Shown here: positions 36,580-45,900 of the stretch, piece by piece
How positions within the stretch are numbered: position 1 is the first letter of the stretch
Layout of the letters: every line of letters starts with the position of its first letter
Source: Jiangella gansuensis DSM 44835
GTDB taxonomy: Bacteria > Actinomycetota > Actinomycetes > Jiangellales > Jiangellaceae
Length of the DNA: 64,000 nucleotides
Assembly: GCF_000515395.1 (NCBI RefSeq)
Contig: NZ_KI911782.1
Span: 3,160,606-3,224,605, forward strand
Direction: 5' to 3'
The notes under the pieces: generated by a model
What the model was told of the DNA's origin: nothing
What the model saw: the letters and a program-made list of their open reading frames with translations, nothing else
Databases searched by the model: none
Translations under genes and position numbers: made by a program

Positions 36580-37817
36580 GCGGGCCGCGCCGGGTGGTGG
36601 TGGTCGGCGCGTCGGCGGCCGGTCTGACGGTGGCCGACGCGTTGCGCGACGGCGGCTTCCCGGGCGACCTGACACTCGTCGGTGCCGAGCCGCACGCACC
36701 GTACGACCGGCCGCCGCTGTCCAAGGAGGTGCTTGCGGGCCGGCGCGACCCGGCGGCGACGGCGCTGCGCGACCCGGGACATTACGCCTCCACGGGCATC
36801 GACCTGCGGCTCGGCTCGCCCGCGGCGGCAGTGGACCGCACGGACCAGGCCGTCGTCCTCGCCGATGGCCACCGGCTGCCGTACGACGCTCTCGTCATCG
36901 CCACCGGAGTGACGCCGCGGCGGCTGCCGGGGGCCGACCGGCTGGCCGGCGTCCATGTGCTGCGAACCGTCGACGACGTCGTGGGCTTCCGCGCCGATGT
37001 GGCGGCGGCCCGCAGGGTGCTCGTCGTCGGCGCCGGCTTCCTCGGGACCGAGGTGGCCGCCACCTGCCGTGAGCTGGGCATATCGGTGACCCTCATCGAC
37101 CCGCGCCCGGTGCCCGCCGAGGCCGCGCTCGGCGCCGTCGTCGGCGGCGCCCTCACCGCCCTCCACGCCGAGAACGGCGTCGACCTGCGGCTGGGCACCG
37201 GCATCCGGAACCTCGAGTCCGAACACGGGCGCGTCACGAGCGCCGTACTCACCGACGGCAGCCGGATCGCCGCCGACACCGTACTCGTCGCGATCGGCGC
37301 CCGCCCGGCGACCGACTGGCTGGCCGGCAGCGGTCTCCCGGTCGGCGACGGCGTCGAGTGCGACACCGCCGGCCGGGCGGCCGCCGACGTGTACGCCGCC
37401 GGCGACGTCGCGTCCTGGCGGCACCCAGACCACGGCCGGATGCGGGTCGAGCACCGCACCAACGCCACCGAGCAGGCCGAGCATGTCGCCGCCGGCATCC
37501 TCGGCGCACCCACGCCGTTCCGGCCGGTGCCGTACGTGTGGAGCGATCAGTACGGGGTCCGGCTCCAGGCCTGGGGCGTGACGAGCGCCGCCCACGACGT
37601 CGCTGTCGTGGCCGGGAGCATCGAGGAACGCCGGTTCGTCGCGCTCTACGGACGCGGCGGACGCGTCACCGGCGCCGTCGGCTGGCGGATGCCGAAAGCG
37701 CTGCGGCAGGCACGCGAGCTGGTGACCGCCGGCGCGCCATGGGCCGAGGCGGTCCGCGCCGGGCCCACCATCGACCGACCGTCACCCCCGCGCACCTCGG
37801 CCGCAGCGCACACGTAG
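36576..37817 (+). CDS. NAD(P)H-dependent ferredoxin reductase (FAD)
   Basis: 413 residues; GTG overlaps the ferredoxin stop (GTGA). FAD-binding VVVVGASAAGLTVADALR, NAD(P)-binding RVLVVGAGFLGTEVAA, and VYAAGDVASW closing the FAD site; the end (VPYVWSDQYGVRLQ) is the reductase C-domain of rubredoxin/putidaredoxin-reductase-like enzymes. It completes a three-part class I P450 system. Confidence 0.93.
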   Translation: MSGPRRVVVVGASAAGLTVADALRDGGFPGDLTLVGAEPHAPYDRPPLSKEVLAGRRDPAATALRDPGHYASTGIDLRLGSPAAAVDRTDQAVVLADGHRLPYDALVIATGVTPRRLPGADRLAGVHVLRTVDDVVGFRADVAAARRVLVVGAGFLGTEVAATCRELGISVTLIDPRPVPAEAALGAVVGGALTALHAENGVDLRLGTGIRNLESEHGRVTSAVLTDGSRIAADTVLVAIGARPATDWLAGSGLPVGDGVECDTAGRAAADVYAAGDVASWRHPDHGRMRVEHRTNATEQAEHVAAGILGAPTPFRPVPYVWSDQYGVRLQAWGVTSAAHDVAVVAGSIEERRFVALYGRGGRVTGAVGWRMPKALRQARELVTAGAPWAEAVRAGPTIDRPSPPRTSAAAHT

Positions 37818-37828
37818 AGGAGAACCCC

Positions 37829-38779
37829 GTGACAGAGACACCATCCCACCCGTCGCGCGAGCCCGGCGACGCCGAGACCCGGTCGGCGCCGCCGTGCCTG
37901 GACCGGCTGCGTCAGGCCCGGCCGGAGCTGAGCGGTGCCCGCGCGCGGGTCGCCGACACCGTCCTCACCGACCCGTGGAAGGTGCGTGGCGCCTCCATCC
38001 AGGTGCTGGCGCAGATGGCCGGCGTCTCAGAGAACGCGGTCAGCCGGTTCACCCACGCGCTCGGCTACAGCGGGTACCGCGAGTTCGCCCAGGCACTGTC
38101 ACTGGACCTGGGCAAGACGCTCGGTCTGTACCACTCGCACCCCGTTGACCTGGCGCTGGAGTCGCGCTCCGGACTCGGTGGGCCGCTGGACCTCGTGCAG
38201 CGGGTCATGGCACTCGAGGTGGAGTGCATGCAGGACACGCTGGCGAACCTCTCCGAGCCGGCGCTGCGGCACGTGGTCCACCGGCTGGCCGCGGCGCCCG
38301 CCGTGCTGCTGGTCGGCACGGGCACGGCCGCGCCGCTGTGCCAGATGCTCGCCTACCGCCTGGCCAGCGTCGGGGTGCCGGTCACCTGGACCGCCGATCC
38401 GATGATGATGCTCGCGCACGTGACCCGGCTGAGCCCGGGTGACCTGGTGTTCGGCATCTCGTACTCCGGCCGGTCGCGGGACACCGTCCAGGCGCTGATG
38501 TACGCCAAGGAGCGCGGCGTGGAGACCGTCGGGCTGACCGCCAACCCGCAGTCGCCCATCGGCGACGTCACCGACGCGTCGCTCACCATCTTCAGTTCCG
38601 CGGTCTCCCGCGGCACCGCCCAGTTCGGCGCCCGGGTGGCCGGTCTCGCCCTCCTCGAAGCCATCGCGACCGCGGTGTCGGAGGAGAAGGGCGGCGGCTC
38701 CACGCACGAGCTGGAGGAGCTCGGCGCCACCCAGGCCCGGTTCAACGACCTGCCGTCGGACTGGCGGGGCGAGTCGTGA
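37829..38779 (+). CDS. RpiR/MurR family regulator with SIS domain
   Basis: 316 residues from GTG 37829 (GAGGAG 6 nt upstream). N-terminal helix-turn-helix (about 35-100, SIQVLAQMAGVSENAVSRFTHALGYSGY) and a SIS sugar-phosphate-binding domain (about 140-290, VLLVGTGTAAPLCQMLAYRL, FGISYSGRSRDT). Such regulators sense phosphosugars. It sits between the P450 system and the transport genes, with a GTGA overlap to the next gene, so it probably controls the whole operon and perhaps the sialidase-like gene. Confidence 0.93.
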   Translation: MTETPSHPSREPGDAETRSAPPCLDRLRQARPELSGARARVADTVLTDPWKVRGASIQVLAQMAGVSENAVSRFTHALGYSGYREFAQALSLDLGKTLGLYHSHPVDLALESRSGLGGPLDLVQRVMALEVECMQDTLANLSEPALRHVVHRLAAAPAVLLVGTGTAAPLCQMLAYRLASVGVPVTWTADPMMMLAHVTRLSPGDLVFGISYSGRSRDTVQALMYAKERGVETVGLTANPQSPIGDVTDASLTIFSSAVSRGTAQFGARVAGLALLEAIATAVSEEKGGGSTHELEELGATQARFNDLPSDWRGES

Positions 38780-39822
38780 CCGACGCCGCGCTGCGGATGA
38801 GTATCGCCGGGGTCGGGCACTGGCACGCGCCGCGGCACGTCGAGGCGTTCGTCGCCGCCGGCGCCACCGTCGTCGCGGTGCAGGACGACGCCGCCGCCAC
38901 CGCCGAGCGCTGGGCGGTCAGGCTGGCCTGTGCGGCCGAACCGACCCTGGACGACCTGCTCGAGCGTCACGACGTCGACCTGGTGCTCGCCATGCCCCGC
39001 CACCGCGGCGCCCCGTCCGTCGTCGGCCGGCTCGTCGAGCACGGAACGCCGTTCGTGGTGGAGAAGCCCGCCGCCGCGAGCGCCGCGGACCTGTGGCCCC
39101 TGGTGCACGCCGCCGAAGCGGCCGGCCGGTTCGCCGCGGTGCCGCTGATCAACCGGTACAGCTCGTTCTGGGAGCAGGTCCAGCGGCTGCGGGGCGAGGG
39201 GCTGCTCGACCCCACCACGGTCGCGCGCTTCCGCATTGTCAACGGGTCACCGGACCGCTACGTCGAGGACGACGTGGGCTGGGTGCTCGACCCGGACGTC
39301 AGCGGCGGGGGAGCGCTGCGCAACCTCGGCCCGCATCCAGTGGATGCCTTCCTGTCGCTGGCCGCCGGCGAGGTCAGCGTGCTCGGCGCGGCGCTGTCGC
39401 ACCGGCAGCACGCGTTGCCGGTCGAGGAACACGCCGTCGCCCTGCTGCGTGACGAGGCGGGGCTCATCGGGCTGGTGGAAGTGGGCTACAGCGGCCCCGA
39501 CCGTGACGGCACCGACCACGAGTGGGCGCTGACCGGCGCCGGCTCGTCCGTGCGTGAGCTGCACGACGTCGTCGAGGTCAGCACCGGCTCGGGCACCGTC
39601 ACGATCGCGTCGCCGTCGGTGATGCAGCGCTACCAGATCTTCGCCGCCGACGTCGTCGACCGGCTCCGTACCGGCCGCCCCGCGCCGGTCACCCTGCGCG
39701 AGGCGTGCCGCGCCCTCGACGTCATCGATCGCATCTACGCCGCGGCCGCCACCACGACCGGTACCGCGGTGCCGGCCCTGACACCGGCCGCACCAGGCCC
39801 CAACGAAGGAGAGATCCCATGA
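38776..39822 (+). CDS. Gfo/Idh/MocA family NAD(P)-dependent oxidoreductase
   Basis: 348 residues. N-terminal Rossmann domain (MSIAGVGHWHAPRHVEAF), the conserved FVVEKPAAAS with the catalytic Lys, and C-terminal GALRNLGPHPVDAFLSL with the active-site His. These enzymes oxidise sugar hydroxyls. Unlike the homologous gene of the ROK operon this one is intact. It is coupled to the RpiR gene upstream and the binding-protein gene downstream by 4-bp overlaps. Confidence 0.92.
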   Translation: MTDAALRMSIAGVGHWHAPRHVEAFVAAGATVVAVQDDAAATAERWAVRLACAAEPTLDDLLERHDVDLVLAMPRHRGAPSVVGRLVEHGTPFVVEKPAAASAADLWPLVHAAEAAGRFAAVPLINRYSSFWEQVQRLRGEGLLDPTTVARFRIVNGSPDRYVEDDVGWVLDPDVSGGGALRNLGPHPVDAFLSLAAGEVSVLGAALSHRQHALPVEEHAVALLRDEAGLIGLVEVGYSGPDRDGTDHEWALTGAGSSVRELHDVVEVSTGSGTVTIASPSVMQRYQIFAADVVDRLRTGRPAPVTLREACRALDVIDRIYAAAATTTGTAVPALTPAAPGPNEGEIP

Positions 39823-41183
39823 CCAGGAGTGTCAACGGCGCGCCCCTGAGCAGACGAACATTCGTCCGCGGCGTGCTCGGTGCCGCAGCGGTCGGCACCA
39901 TCGGCGGAGCACTGTCCAGCTGCGGCTCGGACGAGGCGTCCTCCGGCGACGGCAACGGCCGGCTCGTGTTCTGGCACAACTACACCCAGGAAGCGCGCGT
40001 CAACTTCATGCGCGACGTCGCCGACCGGTTCGAGGCCGCCCACCCGGGCACCACCGTCGAGATCGAGGTCGTGCCGTTCCCGCAGTTCCCGACGAAGTGG
40101 CCGGCCGCGCAGGCGGCCGGTTCGCTGCCCGACGTCACCACCGTGCTGCCGGAGCAGGCGGTCTCGATGTGGCACGCGGGGGCGCTGCACCCGATGGCAC
40201 CGGTGCTGGACGAACTGGGCGGCGCCTCGGCGTTCGCGCCCGGCCTGGTCGACAAGATCGGGCGGTACCAGGACGAGCAGATCGTGCTGCCGCACTATGT
40301 GCACAACCGGCTGCTGGCGCACCGGCGCGACCTCCTGGACGCCGCCGGCGTCACCCTCCCAGAGCGGCCGACCTGGGACGAGGTGCTGACCGCCGCGCAG
40401 GCGGCGACCCGCGAACCGGACCAGTACGGCTGGATGCTCAAGCTGTCCGCGGCCGACACCGGCGGCGGCTACCTGCTCTACATGCTCACGCACTCCGCCG
40501 GCGGCCGGCTGTTCAGCTCGGACGGCACGGCGCTGCTGGACAGCCCCGAGGTCAAGCGGGCCACGGAGTACCTGGTCGAGATCGGCCGCACCGCCAGCGG
40601 CCCGGGCCAGGTCAACTACAACATCAACGACAACTTCTCCCTGATCAATGCCGGCACGACGGTGCTCGCCGAGGTGTCCGGGGCGGAGATCGGGACCGCG
40701 GCGATCGAGGCGCCCGACGTGGCGGCCCAGCTGACCACGACGTTCATGCCGACCGACGTGGTGCCGGGGCACCTCATCGGCGCCATCTCCGTCGCGCTGC
40801 CGAAGGGGCGCAATCCCACCCTGGCGCAGGAGTTCGCGGCGTTCCTCTACGCGGAGGAGAACTACGTGCCGTTCCTGCACACGATCCCGCTGTTCATGTT
40901 CCCGTCGCTGGCCGCGGCGAACGGCCCGGCGTTCTTCGACCACCCCACCATCGCCCAGTACGAGGCGACCGCGCGGCAGACCATGACCGGCATCGAGGAG
41001 GGCTTCGCGCCGGGCTTCGAGGACGGCCCGAGCCCGTACGCCGGCCCGGTGTTCTCCAGCCACGTGATCGAGCAGGCGCTGCAGTCGATCCTGGTCGGCG
41101 GTGCCGACGTGGACGGTGCGCTCGCCGCGGCCAACCAGACGCTCCAGGCGACCCTCGACGATGTCTCCGCTCGCCTCGGCTGA
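39819..41183 (+). CDS. Extracellular sugar-binding protein (Tat lipoprotein)
   Basis: 454 residues, ATGA overlap. The N-terminus has a twin-arginine motif (SRRTFVRG) followed by a lipobox LSSC near residue 35, so it is probably exported folded and lipid-anchored. The mature domain is a family-1 solute-binding protein (LVFWHNYTQEARVNFMRDVA). It delivers the substrate to the following two permeases. Confidence 0.92.
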   Translation: MTRSVNGAPLSRRTFVRGVLGAAAVGTIGGALSSCGSDEASSGDGNGRLVFWHNYTQEARVNFMRDVADRFEAAHPGTTVEIEVVPFPQFPTKWPAAQAAGSLPDVTTVLPEQAVSMWHAGALHPMAPVLDELGGASAFAPGLVDKIGRYQDEQIVLPHYVHNRLLAHRRDLLDAAGVTLPERPTWDEVLTAAQAATREPDQYGWMLKLSAADTGGGYLLYMLTHSAGGRLFSSDGTALLDSPEVKRATEYLVEIGRTASGPGQVNYNINDNFSLINAGTTVLAEVSGAEIGTAAIEAPDVAAQLTTTFMPTDVVPGHLIGAISVALPKGRNPTLAQEFAAFLYAEENYVPFLHTIPLFMFPSLAAANGPAFFDHPTIAQYEATARQTMTGIEEGFAPGFEDGPSPYAGPVFSSHVIEQALQSILVGGADVDGALAAANQTLQATLDDVSARLG

Positions 41184-42141
41184 GCCGGCCGCGGAGCAGC
41201 GCCGGGCCGGGTCGCCGGTGGAGCCCGGCCGGCCCGGTGGACGCGCCGGGGTGGCGCGTCTTCTCCGCTGGGCCGACGGGCGCACGCACCTCCTGCTGGT
41301 GCTGCCCGGGGTGTTGCTGCTGCTGGCCGTGGTCGCCTACCCGATCGGCTTCAACCTCTGGAACAGCTTCACCAACCGCAACCTGAGCTTCCCCGTCACC
41401 AGCTGGGTGGGCCTGGAGAACTACCGGCGAGTCCTCGACGACCCGGCGTTCTACTCCGCCATCGGGAAGACCCTGGTGTGGACGTTCGCCTCCGTGGCCG
41501 GCCAGCTCCTGCTGGGGTTCGCCGGCGCGGTGGCCCTGCAGAACGTGCGCCGCGCGCAGACGCCGCTGCGGCTGGGCCTGATCGTTCCGTGGGCGTTCCC
41601 GTCCATCGTGCTGGCCTTCAGCTGGCGGTTCATGCTGGACCCGATCGTCGGTGTGGTCAACGACGTGCTGCTGGCCGTGGGCGTCATCGACGCCCCGGTG
41701 GCCTGGCTCGGTAACGAGTCGACCGCCATGCCGGCCATCGTGGCCATGAACATCTGGTTCGGCTTCCCGTTCATGATGGTGGCGCTGCTGGCAGGCCTGC
41801 AGACCATCCCCACCGAGCACTACGAGTCCGCCCGGGTCGACGGCGCGACGTTCTGGCAGGAGCTGCGCTACATCGTCGTCCCGGCGCTGCGGGCGCTCAT
41901 CGGAGCGCTCGTGGTGCTCCGGACGATCTGGGTCTTCAACAACTTCGACTTCGTGTACCTCGCGACGGCGGGTGGCCCGGCCGGAGCGACGGAGACCCTG
42001 GCCGTCTACGCGTTCCGGGTCGGCTGGTCCAGTTTCGAGATCGGCCGGATGGCGGCGGTCTCGGTGGCGATGCTCGCCGTGCTGGTCGTCATCGTCGCGG
42101 TCTACCTGCGGGTGCTGCGGCCGGACCGGGAGGAGGACTGA
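41161..42141 (+). CDS. ABC sugar permease, MalF type
   Basis: 326 residues from ATG 41161, which overlaps the binding-protein gene by 23 nt. Six membrane spans after a Pro/Ala-rich cytoplasmic leader; EAA loop HYESARVDGATFWQELRYIV. Channel half of the importer; its ATPase must be encoded elsewhere. Confidence 0.92.
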   Translation: MSPLASAEPAAEQRRAGSPVEPGRPGGRAGVARLLRWADGRTHLLLVLPGVLLLLAVVAYPIGFNLWNSFTNRNLSFPVTSWVGLENYRRVLDDPAFYSAIGKTLVWTFASVAGQLLLGFAGAVALQNVRRAQTPLRLGLIVPWAFPSIVLAFSWRFMLDPIVGVVNDVLLAVGVIDAPVAWLGNESTAMPAIVAMNIWFGFPFMMVALLAGLQTIPTEHYESARVDGATFWQELRYIVVPALRALIGALVVLRTIWVFNNFDFVYLATAGGPAGATETLAVYAFRVGWSSFEIGRMAAVSVAMLAVLVVIVAVYLRVLRPDREED

Positions 42142-43011
42142 ATGGCGACCGTGCTGACTCCGCGGCACCGGGTGCACAGCGCGTCCGGCCGCAGCCGCGG
42201 CGCGCGGATCGGGGCGGCGATCGTCCTGGTGCCGCTGATCGCGTTCGCGGTCTTCCCGCTGTTGTGGATGTTCCTGTCGTCGGTGAAGACCCCGGAACAG
42301 CTGTACTCCGGCGACGGCTGGCTGCCTGACGGCATTGACTGGGGCTTCTACCGCCGGGTGCTGGACGGGACGCCGTTCACGTCGTTCATGGTCAACAGCC
42401 TGGTGGTCGGGGTCGCCAGCACCGCGATCGTGGTCGTGCTCGCGGCGATGGCCGGATACGGCCTGGCCAGGGGCACGTTCCGGGGCCGTTCCCTGCTGTC
42501 GCGCGGTGTCCTGGTGGCGTACGTGTTCCCGACCATCCTGATCGTGATGCCGCTGTTCACCCTGGTCTCCGACCTCGGACTGGCGGGCACCTATCCCGGC
42601 ATCGTGCTGGTGCACGTGGTGTTCAACTTCCCGTTCTGCGTCTGGCTGATGGTGCAGTACTTCAGGACGCTGCCGCGCGAGATCGAGGAGGCCGGCCGGG
42701 TCGACGGGCTCAGCCACGTCGGGGTGTTCGTCCGCATCGCGGTGCCGCTGGCCGCGCCCGGCCTGGCCACCACGGCCATCTTCGGGTTCATCAACAGCTG
42801 GAACGAGTTCCTGCTGTCGTTCGTGATCCTCGGCAGCGGCGACCGGCGCACCCTGCCGGTGGGTGTCTACAACTTCGTCGGCAGTGAGGTCGCCGACTGG
42901 GGCCCGCTGATGGCGGCGACGACGCTGGCCGTCCTGCCGACGCTGGTGCTCTTCCTGCTGGTGCAGCGGCGCATCACCGGCGGCCTGACCGGTGGCGCGG
43001 TGAAGGGATGA
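42142..43011 (+). CDS. ABC sugar permease, MalG type
   Basis: 289 residues, starting on the base after the previous stop codon. Six membrane spans; EAA loop EIEEAGRVDGLSHVGVFVRI. Pairs with the MalF-type permease to form the membrane channel. Confidence 0.92.
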   Translation: MATVLTPRHRVHSASGRSRGARIGAAIVLVPLIAFAVFPLLWMFLSSVKTPEQLYSGDGWLPDGIDWGFYRRVLDGTPFTSFMVNSLVVGVASTAIVVVLAAMAGYGLARGTFRGRSLLSRGVLVAYVFPTILIVMPLFTLVSDLGLAGTYPGIVLVHVVFNFPFCVWLMVQYFRTLPREIEEAGRVDGLSHVGVFVRIAVPLAAPGLATTAIFGFINSWNEFLLSFVILGSGDRRTLPVGVYNFVGSEVADWGPLMAATTLAVLPTLVLFLLVQRRITGGLTGGAVKG

Positions 43012-43859
43012 CGGGAGGCACCGCCGGAGAGGGACGACGGCCGCTGTGGCTGCACTCCATGGCGACGCCGGAGACCGACGCCGTCGGCTGTCTGGAGGTG
43101 GCGCACCGGCTGGGGCTGGACGGCATCGAGCTGATCGTCGCCGGCGACTACCCGGCGGCGCTCCCGGAGACGGCGACGCCGGACCAGGTCGCCGCCGTCG
43201 TCGCCGCCGCCGACGGGCTGGGGTTGCGGGTCGGCGCGCTGTGTTCGTACGCCCGCGACATCGATGCGGAATCCGCGGCCGGGCGACGAGCGACGGCGGA
43301 CGCGTTGCGCCGCGCGGTCGACCTGGCCGCGGCGCTGGGCGCCGGCCATGTCCGGGTCCTGGCCGGCCACGACCGTCCCACGGGGGAGCGGCCCGACGCC
43401 GTCCGGCGCGCGGCCACGACTCTGCACGACGTGGCTGGGTTCGCGCACGCCGCCGGCGTCAGCCTGAACGTCGAGAACCACATGGACACGCTCGCCACCA
43501 GCGCCGCGGCCACCCGCGACCTGGTGCTCGCCACGGCGTCGCCGGCGGTGGGGGTGCTGTACGACCAGGCGAACCTCGCCATCATGGGCGCCGAGCCGGC
43601 CGCCGTCGCCGTCGAGCTGCAGCGGGAACTGATCCGGCACGTCCACGTGAAGAACTTCGTGCCGGCCGGCACCGACCGGCGGCCGGTGCCGCTGGCCGAC
43701 GGCGAGGTGGACTGGTCGACGACGCTGCGGCTGCTCGACGGCTACACCGGGGCGCTGACGTTCGAGTACGAGCGGCGCTGGTATCCCGGCGCACTGCCGC
43801 CGGCCGAGATCGGGCTGCCGGCGGACCGCGACTTCGCGCGGGCCCTACTGACCGGGTGA
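43008..43859 (+). CDS. Sugar phosphate isomerase/epimerase (xylose isomerase-like TIM barrel)
   Basis: 283 residues, ATGA overlap. AP-endonuclease-2 fold: GLDGIELIVAGDYP near the start, metal Glu in VSLNVENH, GVLYDQANL, IRHVHVKNF and TFEYERRW at the end, all supplying metal ligands. These enzymes isomerise or epimerise keto-sugars or process dehydro-sugars made by Gfo/Idh enzymes, and the two families often occur together. Last gene before an intra-operon hairpin. Confidence 0.9.
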   Translation: MTGGTAGEGRRPLWLHSMATPETDAVGCLEVAHRLGLDGIELIVAGDYPAALPETATPDQVAAVVAAADGLGLRVGALCSYARDIDAESAAGRRATADALRRAVDLAAALGAGHVRVLAGHDRPTGERPDAVRRAATTLHDVAGFAHAAGVSLNVENHMDTLATSAAATRDLVLATASPAVGVLYDQANLAIMGAEPAAVAVELQRELIRHVHVKNFVPAGTDRRPVPLADGEVDWSTTLRLLDGYTGALTFEYERRWYPGALPPAEIGLPADRDFARALLTG

Positions 43860-43908
43860 TCGGCAGGGCGCGGCCGCCCTCCGCGGGTCGTGGCGCCCTG
43901 TCGATCAC
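43856..43908. terminator. Hairpin between the isomerase and FAH genes
   Basis: GTGATCGGCAGGGCG (43856-43870) pairs with 43894-43908 at 14 of 15 positions, loop 23 nt. It overlaps the isomerase stop codon and may end or reduce transcription into the last two genes. Confidence 0.6.
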
Positions 43909-43941
43909 CGACGTACTGAGCACGGGAATGAGGCTGTACCG

Positions 43942-44868
43942 ATGCATCTGCTGAGCTTTCGTCGTCCGGGAACGACGACACCGACGTGGGGAGTCGCCGA
44001 CGTGCCGGACGGTGGCGTCGGCGACGACCCCGGCGCGCTGGCGGGTGTCAAGATCGTCGACGCGAGCGGCGCCGGCGGTCCGTACCCGCCGGACGTCGCG
44101 ACGCTGCTCGAGCTGCCCGCGGCCGAGCGGGACGCCGTGCTGGCCGGCCTCGCGACGCTGCCGGCCGGCCTCGCTCTGGGCGAGGTGGAGCTGCTGGCGC
44201 CGATCCCACGGCCGCGCCGCAACGTGTTCGCCGTCGGCGCCAACTACCGCGGCCACGTGGAGGAGTCCGAGCACTCGGCGGGCCCGCCGGCCAGCCCGAT
44301 CTTCTTCACCAAGGCCACCACGTCGGTGACCGGGCCCGGCGCCGTCGCCGTCGACCCGGCGCTGAGCACCCGGGTGGACTGGGAGGTCGAACTGGCCGTA
44401 GTGCTGGGCAGCGGCGGCCGGCACCTGTCGCGCCAGGAAGCCGCGGACGCCGTGTTCGGCTACACCACCGCCAACGATCTGTCCGCCCGCGACCAGCAAC
44501 ACGGCCGGCCGGAGGGACAGTGGTTCCTCGGCAAGAGCCTGGACGGGTTCTGCCCACTGGGCCCGTGGCTGGTCACCCGCGACGAGGTGCCCGACCCGGC
44601 CGCGCTGCGGCTCACCCTCACCGTCAACGGTGCGTTGAAGCAGGACTCCACCACCGCGGACATGGTCTTCGACGTCCCGGCCCTGATCGCGGAGCTGTCC
44701 CGGTTCGTGACACTGTGCCCCGGCGACATCCTGCTGACCGGCACGCCCTCCGGCGTGGGCGACGCGCGCACCCCGCCGGAGTACCTCGCGCCCGGCGACC
44801 GCGTGGTCGCCCACGTCGACGGTGTCGGACCGCTGGTCACGACCATCGTTGCCGCGGAGGGACGGTGA
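43942..44868 (+). CDS. Fumarylacetoacetate hydrolase (FAH) family protein
   Basis: 308 residues. FAH core: NVFAVGANYRGHVEESEH, PIFFTKATTSVTGPG, metal ligands in DWEVELAVVLG and FGYTTANDLSARD, then GDILLTGTPSGVG. Family members hydrolyse or decarboxylate 2,4-diketo acids, including 2,4-diketo-3-deoxy sugar acids. In this sugar operon it would act late in an oxidative sugar-acid route. Coupled to the dehydrogenase by GTGA. Confidence 0.92.
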   Translation: MHLLSFRRPGTTTPTWGVADVPDGGVGDDPGALAGVKIVDASGAGGPYPPDVATLLELPAAERDAVLAGLATLPAGLALGEVELLAPIPRPRRNVFAVGANYRGHVEESEHSAGPPASPIFFTKATTSVTGPGAVAVDPALSTRVDWEVELAVVLGSGGRHLSRQEAADAVFGYTTANDLSARDQQHGRPEGQWFLGKSLDGFCPLGPWLVTRDEVPDPAALRLTLTVNGALKQDSTTADMVFDVPALIAELSRFVTLCPGDILLTGTPSGVGDARTPPEYLAPGDRVVAHVDGVGPLVTTIVAAEGR

Positions 44869-45854
44869 GCGCCCGCGTCGTCGTCGTGATGAGTGACGAG
44901 TTGCGCCGCCGGGTCATCGCCGAGCGGGACTGGGATCGGCTGGCCGGCGTCGCCGACGTGACGTTGTTGCCCGACCCCGCGGCCGATCCGGCGACGCTGT
45001 TGGCCGCGCCGGTCTGCGTCACCGGCTGGGACACGCCGCCACTGCCGTCGTCGCTGTTCGACGGGACGCACGGGCCGCGGCTGCTCGCGCACACCGGGGG
45101 ATCGGTGCGGCACCTGGTGCCGGCGTCGGCCCTGGACCACGGGGTGCGCGTGACCCAGGTGTCGGCGGTCCTGGCCGAGGCGGTCGCCGAGTTCGCGGTC
45201 ATGTCGATCATCGCCGGCCTGCGCGACTTCGTGCCGTTCGCGTCGGCGATGCGAGCGGGCGAGCCGTGGCCTGCGCTCGCGGCCCGGCCACCGGGTCGGC
45301 TGCTGCGCGACCAGACCGTCGGCGTCGTCGGTGCCAGCCGCACCGGGCGGGCGACACTGCGCCGGCTGCGTCCGTTCGGCTGCCGCTGCCTCGTGTTCGA
45401 CCCGTACCTGGACGCCGGCGCGGCCGCCTCCCTGGGCGCCGAGCGCGCCGGCCTCCCGGAGTTGCTGCGCCGCTGCGACGTGGTGTCGCTGCACGCTCCG
45501 GTGCTGCCGTCGACGGTGGGGATGATCGGCGCGGCCGAGATCGCGATGCTGCGGCCTGGCGCGCTCGTGGTCAACACGGCGCGGTCGGCGCTGGTGGACA
45601 GCGCGGCGCTGCTGGCGGCCGCGGCCGCCGGCCGGGCCCGGGTCATGACGGACGTGTTCGACACCGAGCCGCTGCCCGCCGACGACCCGTGGCGCCGAGC
45701 CGACGGCGTCGTCGCCACCCCGCACATCGCCGCGCTGACCGCCGAGACGCTGCACGAGCAGGGCGCGGTGACCGTGGACGAGGTGCTCCGGTACCTCGGC
45801 GGGCAGCCCCTGGAGCACGAGATCAGCCCGTCAGCCTTCGCCGAATACGCGTGA
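44865..45854 (+). CDS. D-isomer-specific 2-hydroxyacid dehydrogenase
   Basis: 329 residues from GTG overlapping the FAH stop. The Rossmann domain reads TVGVVGASRTGRATLRRLRPF (GxSxxG in place of GxGxxG), with catalytic Arg in NTARSALVD, Asp/Glu in DVFDTEPLPADDP and His in TPHIAALT. Interconverts a 2-hydroxy acid and 2-keto acid with NAD(P). It fits reduction or oxidation of the keto acid made by the FAH-family step. A perfect hairpin follows. Confidence 0.92.
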   Translation: MSARVVVVMSDELRRRVIAERDWDRLAGVADVTLLPDPAADPATLLAAPVCVTGWDTPPLPSSLFDGTHGPRLLAHTGGSVRHLVPASALDHGVRVTQVSAVLAEAVAEFAVMSIIAGLRDFVPFASAMRAGEPWPALAARPPGRLLRDQTVGVVGASRTGRATLRRLRPFGCRCLVFDPYLDAGAAASLGAERAGLPELLRRCDVVSLHAPVLPSTVGMIGAAEIAMLRPGALVVNTARSALVDSAALLAAAAAGRARVMTDVFDTEPLPADDPWRRADGVVATPHIAALTAETLHEQGAVTVDEVLRYLGGQPLEHEISPSAFAEYA

Positions 45855-45887
45855 CCGGCGTGGCGCCCACCGCGGGCGCCACGCCGG
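45855..45887. terminator. Perfect 14-bp hairpin between convergent units
   Basis: CCGGCGTGGCGCCC (45855-45868) pairs fully with 45874-45887 around a 5-nt loop. It lies between the ends of the dehydrogenase and the minus-strand sialidase-like gene; a bidirectional terminator is likely. Confidence 0.75.
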
Positions 45888-45900
45888 CCGCGTCGTTCTG

